From the NCBI GenBank assembly GCA_013330925.1, contig DUHJ01000034.1:1-10354 (forward strand): 10,354 nt of DNA, read 5' to 3'. The stretch is from Candidatus Poseidoniaceae archaeon (GTDB lineage Archaea; Thermoplasmatota; Poseidoniia; Poseidoniales; Poseidoniaceae). The notes under the pieces are model-generated. The model did no database searches and was not told the origin of the DNA. It worked only from the letters and a program-made list of their open reading frames with translations. Numbering within the stretch: the first letter of the stretch is position 1; each line of letters begins with the position of its first letter. Shown in pieces: positions 6,995-10,354 of the stretch. Position numbers and translations under genes: made by a program.

Positions 6995-7897
6995 ATGGGC
7001 GGTTCCGCCGCGGGCGGTTCCTTCCTCTCCGCGTTGGCAGACCAAGGCGGGGCTGTCCCGATCATTTCCCATGCCGATGCTGAATTGCCGCATTGGGTCA
7101 CGCAAGATTGGTTGGTGCTCGCGACGTCCTATTCTGGGAACACCGCCGAAACATTGCATGCTTCACGGGCCGCGATCGCCAACGGCTTCACCGTGGTCGT
7201 GTTGGCGACCGGTGGCGAATTGGCCGGCTTGGCGGAAACCCACGAGCAGGTCCATCTCCTTGGTGCCCCGGGCGGGCAACCGCCAAGGTCTGCGTTCGGC
7301 CACATCTTCGGTCGGCAGGTGGCGCTGTTGCGTGCCCTAGGGTTCCTTCCTCCTGGGCACGACACCGAAGGCATGCTTCTCCGCCTTCGGGCCGCTTCTT
7401 CCTTGCACGATCCACGCGCGGGACAAGAAGGCGGTGTCGAAGCCCTCGCGGAAGCGCTTCTCGACCGCTCTGTGGCCTTGCTTGGCCCGACCGAACTCGC
7501 CCCTGCCTTGACCCGCTTCAAGAATCAGATCAACGAAAATGCCGGTCGTTTCGCCCGCGTCGGGGTCGTCCCCGAGATGAACCACAACGAAGTGGTGGCC
7601 TGGGGCGGAACGGGCGAGGTGGCCGATCCCACCGTCGCGGACCAAGCCGTTCTCCTGCTGACCTGGGGCGGCGTTCAGGCCGATGTTCGAACGCGAACGA
7701 CGTGGATGGTGCACCATTTGGACACCGAAGCGGCCTGGCATCTGGTGGGTGAGGGCGAAAGTTTGCTGGAGGCCTTGCTGTACCACTGCATTGTGATGGA
7801 TTGGCTTTCCGTCACGCTCGCCGTGCTTGCAGGAAAAGACCCCACCAGCATCGGTCCAATCGCCTCCCTGAAGGCGTACCTTGCGGAACAGAAGTGA
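6995..7897 (+). CDS. Bifunctional phosphoglucose/phosphomannose isomerase, SIS-domain body (N-terminus severed by TGA)
   Basis: Interconverts fructose 6-phosphate with glucose 6-phosphate and mannose 6-phosphate in the archaeal/crenarchaeal PGI/PMI family. Numbered from the ATG at 6995 (300 residues), it shows part of the glycine-rich loop (MGGSAAGG, 1-8), the phosphate-binding SYSGNT (45-50), the catalytic Glu181 in NENAGR, His197 in PEMNHNEVV and a C-terminal Lys293 in SLKAYL. These correspond to the Glu, His and Lys active-site residues known from the Pyrobaculum enzyme. The ATG at 6995 is probably not the native start: the frame continues upstream to an in-frame TGA at 6971-6973 and then to a good N-terminal segment. 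A product starting at 6995 would lose the first helices and the strand leading into the substrate loop and may be inactive. No good Shine-Dalgarno precedes 6995. The gene converges on the M23 gene, with three bases between their stops. Confidence 0.85.
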   Translation: MGGSAAGGSFLSALADQGGAVPIISHADAELPHWVTQDWLVLATSYSGNTAETLHASRAAIANGFTVVVLATGGELAGLAETHEQVHLLGAPGGQPPRSAFGHIFGRQVALLRALGFLPPGHDTEGMLLRLRAASSLHDPRAGQEGGVEALAEALLDRSVALLGPTELAPALTRFKNQINENAGRFARVGVVPEMNHNEVVAWGGTGEVADPTVADQAVLLLTWGGVQADVRTRTTWMVHHLDTEAAWHLVGEGESLLEALLYHCIVMDWLSVTLAVLAGKDPTSIGPIASLKAYLAEQK

Positions 7898-7900
7898 CGC

Positions 7901-8515
7901 TCAATACAAGGGTCCAGCGATCAACCTCGGGTCCGGGTGCAGAAGCAGCGCCGCCTCTCGGTCTTCCGGCGCCACGACCCCTTCCATGTTGAAGCCCTCC
8001 GGGGCGTATGTGGAAACCTGGACGTGGACATGGGGCGCCCACCCACCGTTTTCCTCCGGCGTCCCAAGGTGGCCGATGACCGCACCGCGTTCCACGCCAT
8101 CTCCGACCTTCCATCGGTCCATGTCCGAGCGGGACAAATGGCCATGGAGCACCCACACGCGCTGCGTGGTTCCTGCCCACGGATGCTTGGTGCCCGAGGG
8201 GAGGTTGAGGTCGTGCACGGTCACCACCGTGGCGCCGTAGCCTCCAGCGTCTTCCTCGTACCCCACGGCATGAATCTGGCCTTCTGCAAAGGCGTGCACG
8301 GTGGTTCCCTCTGGCCCACCAAGATCGAGCCCGATGTGGACGTGACGTGTTCCACCAAACAACGGCGTGTCGTACATCCACGGACGAGCCTCGTCGTAGC
8401 GTCCGACCGTGTACGGGAATGGGGCGGTCCATCCCTCCACGGGCGGTCGCGTCAAATCGAGGACCCAGTAGCCTCCCGGCATGTCCATCACGGGATGGAA
8501 GGGCCACGCGTCCAT
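7901..8515 (-). CDS. M23-fold metallopeptidase homologue, no signal peptide
   Basis: Protein of 204 residues from the ATG at 8515. It carries the M23 (LytM-type) zinc peptidase motifs: HxxxD (His60, Asp64 in HVHIGLDLG), a central LHGHLS (His126), and HxH (His162, His164 in GWAPHVHVQ). The stretch GTPEENGGWAPHVHVQV resembles the M23 domain found between a phosphotransferase and a class III aminotransferase in multidomain bacterial proteins, more than it resembles cell-wall endopeptidases. No signal peptide or membrane segment is visible, so it is probably cytoplasmic, and an archaeon has no murein to cut; its role is unknown. A TTG start at 8557 would add 14 residues and has GGAGGG ten bases upstream, so the start is uncertain. 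An in-frame TGA lies just before that TTG. The gene is divergent from the membrane protein gene at 8590. Confidence 0.82.
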   Translation of the reverse strand: MDAWPFHPVMDMPGGYWVLDLTRPPVEGWTAPFPYTVGRYDEARPWMYDTPLFGGTRHVHIGLDLGGPEGTTVHAFAEGQIHAVGYEEDAGGYGATVVTVHDLNLPSGTKHPWAGTTQRVWVLHGHLSRSDMDRWKVGDGVERGAVIGHLGTPEENGGWAPHVHVQVSTYAPEGFNMEGVVAPEDREAALLLHPDPRLIAGPLY

Positions 8516-8589
8516 GCGCTCACGAGGAGGCCTCGCGTCATAGGTGTTCGTCGGCAAGGCTCAACCACCCTCCGCCTCGAGGAGCCAGC
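8516..8589. promoter_or_regulatory. Divergent intergenic region; Shine-Dalgarno GAGGAG at 8579-8584
   Basis: Short gap between the divergent M23 and membrane-protein genes, which must hold their start signals. GAGGAG at 8579-8584, five bases before the ATG at 8590, is a strong Shine-Dalgarno match and fixes that start. I see no clear TATA box on either strand. If the M23 gene starts at the TTG (8557), the gap shrinks to 32 bases. Confidence 0.4.
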
Positions 8590-10354
8590 ATGCAGGCCCT
8601 GCTCATGTTGGGCGTGTTGACGGCCTTGCCGGGCGTTGCCCTGGCAAGCATGTTGGATCCCAATGGCGGACGCTTGCGCCACTGGTGCGCGGCTCCTGCT
8701 CTCGGCTTGGTCCTCCATGGCGCCATGTTTGGCACGATGGTCCTCATCGGCGTATGGTCCTTCGAGGCGGCATGCGTTGCTGTGCTCGTCGTGCAGGGAT
8801 GGGCGGCAGCGATGGTCCGCCGTGGCAAAGGGGAGGCGGTCCCGTCTGAACGGGATGCTTGGTTTCAGGCCCACCGTTCGCGCGGGCGGGTGTGGCTTGG
8901 GGGCGGCATCGGGGCCTTGGCGCTTCTCCCCGTCGTGGTCGCTGACGTGCCCCAAGGCGTGGATTGGGTCGGCTTCACGGCGCTGGCGCACCACCTCATG
9001 GAACGGGGTTCGCTCGCGTCTGCGTCTGGGCATGCATGGCTGTATCCGCCGGGGATTCCGGCGTTGGTGGCCTTCCTTTCCACGCTGACAGGGGCGGCCC
9101 TGCCCAGCACTGGCCTCGCCGTCGGACAGTTCACCCTCACCGCCTTGATGCTCGGTATGCTCGCAGCGATGGACCGTCACGGCGCTGGCGGAGAGGCGGT
9201 CTTGGCCATGGTGCTCGCGGTGGGGGTGTTCTCGAAAGTGCTGGACAGCGGGTGGCCCACCGTGGCTTCCTTGGCCCTCATTCCTGGAAACCTTGGTCGT
9301 GTGCTGGACGGGGACGGTCCTCGTGCAGGCACGAGGTTGACCTTGCTCCTCAGCGCCATGGTCTCGGCCTTGATCCATCCCGCCGGCGCCTTGCTTCTTC
9401 TGCTCCTGCTGATGGCCGACGTGGCGTGTCAAGGCCTTGCGAAGGGGCCGTTGAACCGGGCTCGGCTTGACCTTGCCGTGTTGCTCGGGCTCGTGCTGCT
9501 CCTGTCTGCCGTGGCCCTCCTCAGTCAAGACGTCCGCCTCGATGCGCCCTTTGCCGAGGACGGGTGGCAGGGCGGTTGGCCAATGTTGGCCTATGGAAGC
9601 CCGCTGTTGGTGCTGGCAGCATGGGCCGGATGGTGCTTACGAGGACATGCGGAATCGCGGCTTCTGGTGGTCTGGTTGCTCTTAACGTGGGGGTTGAGTT
9701 TGGTTCACCTCCTTCCCGAGGGCATGCGTGGCCCGGCGATCAGCAACCTTGGTTCCGGCCTGTACGCCATGGCCATGTATGCGTTCCACCTCCCTGCGGC
9801 TGCTCTGGTCGCGCTGTGGTGGTCCGACTCGACTGCACTTCGCTCAGGGGATGCCTCCCCGAGCCTGTTCGTGGTCGGGCGTGATCCATCTCCGCCTCGC
9901 GCAATGGCGGTCGGGCTCGCGGTCATCGTCGTCCTGTGCAGCCTCATGGCCACAGGAGCCATGGCCCGTTTGTGGGACCATGAGGAAATCCTGGCGGTCG
10001 CTCCAGGGGACGTTGAGGTCGGGGAGCATCTCCTCGAGCGTGCAGGCAACGATCTGGTGTATGCCGAACAAGCACCTTGGGGCGAAGCGATGGTGACGGT
10101 CGGTCTGAACGTCACGGTGGGGGTTGACCTTGGGGTCCATGACGGGCCCACCGAACTTCACCTTCGGGCCACACAAGCCGTGTTGACCGACGACGTCTCC
10201 ACGCTCGAAGAACTGGGCGTGCGTTGGGCCATCTCAAGCCCCCACGGGGCGCTCGGTTGGGTGTTGGAACGTTCCCCATGGTGGGAGCTGGTTCACGAGG
10301 TATCTGGCAGCCGGTCGTGGCAGGTTCGAGCAGAGCCCATGTCCACGTTCCTCA
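8590..10354 (+). CDS. Polytopic membrane protein, GT-C glycosyltransferase-like, C-terminus beyond window
   Basis: The frame is open from the ATG at 8590 to the right edge, giving 588 residues without a stop. At least nine hydrophobic segments are visible: about 2-20, 36-54, 58-75, 103-118, 155-170, 176-193, 203-215, 250-278, 294-312, 333-350, 357-374, 388-410 and 438-456. After the segment near 103-118 a non-membrane stretch contains Asp119 and Asp125 and, at 150-155, the motif WLYPPG. An acidic loop followed by YPPG ahead of the next helix is typical of GT-C enzymes that use polyprenyl-phosphate sugars (PMT/ArnT-like). After the last visible helix (about 460 on) comes a soluble, probably extracytoplasmic region with the segment ELGVRWAISS, similar to the C-terminal parts of such proteins. 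I cannot assign a specific family. It could act in protein or lipid glycosylation, or be a membrane protein of unknown function. Confidence 0.75.
   Translation, partial: MQALLMLGVLTALPGVALASMLDPNGGRLRHWCAAPALGLVLHGAMFGTMVLIGVWSFEAACVAVLVVQGWAAAMVRRGKGEAVPSERDAWFQAHRSRGRVWLGGGIGALALLPVVVADVPQGVDWVGFTALAHHLMERGSLASASGHAWLYPPGIPALVAFLSTLTGAALPSTGLAVGQFTLTALMLGMLAAMDRHGAGGEAVLAMVLAVGVFSKVLDSGWPTVASLALIPGNLGRVLDGDGPRAGTRLTLLLSAMVSALIHPAGALLLLLLLMADVACQGLAKGPLNRARLDLAVLLGLVLLLSAVALLSQDVRLDAPFAEDGWQGGWPMLAYGSPLLVLAAWAGWCLRGHAESRLLVVWLLLTWGLSLVHLLPEGMRGPAISNLGSGLYAMAMYAFHLPAAALVALWWSDSTALRSGDASPSLFVVGRDPSPPRAMAVGLAVIVVLCSLMATGAMARLWDHEEILAVAPGDVEVGEHLLERAGNDLVYAEQAPWGEAMVTVGLNVTVGVDLGVHDGPTELHLRATQAVLTDDVSTLEELGVRWAISSPHGALGWVLERSPWWELVHEVSGSRSWQVRAEPMSTFL

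Noticed and set aside
6903..7340. An alternative frame over the broken isomerase, suggesting a frameshift
   Set aside because: The two isomerase parts are in the same frame, so a stop codon, not a frameshift, explains the break. The other frame has no family similarity.
8488..9528. A 346-codon open frame on the minus strand, antisense to the GT-C-like gene
   Set aside because: Its product is a low-complexity mix of Gln, His, Arg and Gly, and it overlaps the membrane protein gene, which has a strong Shine-Dalgarno and clear helices. It is a coding shadow.
1..10354. CRISPR array, tRNA or rRNA genes, insertion sequences, attachment sites, defence cassette
   Set aside because: No direct repeat arrays, cloverleaf-like or rRNA-like sequences, transposase motifs or flanking inverted repeats were seen by eye. 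Nearly all of the window is accounted for by the listed genes.

Overview
The window is GC-rich, gene-dense DNA with short intergenic gaps and no RNA genes, insertion sequences, CRISPR array or phage genes that I can see. An Nmd3-type ribosome factor and a dual-function phosphoglucose/phosphomannose isomerase of the archaeal type point to an archaeon. The exported subtilisin-like protease with beta-sandwich C-terminal domains, the GC-rich coding style and the cytochrome c maturation genes would fit a marine Poseidoniia (Marine Group II/III) type euryarchaeon. That placement is inference from gene content only and is held at moderate confidence.

Layout. (1) Positions 1-3445, minus strand: a rhomboid membrane protease with a C-terminal Cys-rich tail, followed 16 bases later by a large secreted S8 (subtilisin) protease whose C-terminus runs off the left edge. 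(2) Positions 3522-7897, plus strand: a run of co-directional genes. These are a CcmA-like ABC ATPase fused to a CcmB-like membrane domain, CcmC, a 58-residue CcmD-like protein, Nmd3, and a phosphoglucose/phosphomannose isomerase. The first three are joined by ATGA overlaps. (3) Positions 7901-8515, minus strand: an M23-fold metallopeptidase homologue that converges on the isomerase, with 3 bases between their stop codons. (4) Positions 8590-10354, plus strand: the first 588 residues of a polytopic membrane protein resembling GT-C glycosyltransferases, running off the right edge.

How the genes work together. The ccmAB-ccmC-ccmD block is a heme-handling module for c-type cytochrome maturation (System I). 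The remaining Ccm components (CcmE, CcmF, CcmG/H) are not in the window. Nmd3 (large ribosomal subunit biogenesis) and the isomerase (central sugar metabolism) follow in the same direction and may share a transcript, but have no obvious functional link to heme. The two proteases on the minus strand probably form a two-gene unit.

The most notable anomalies are an in-frame TGA that splits the isomerase just before its glycine-rich sugar-phosphate loop, the CcmA-CcmB fusion, and an M23 domain without a signal peptide that resembles the domain embedded in phosphotransferase/M23/aminotransferase proteins. I found no evidence for a new defence or mobile system; most of the window is ordinary chromosomal housekeeping DNA.
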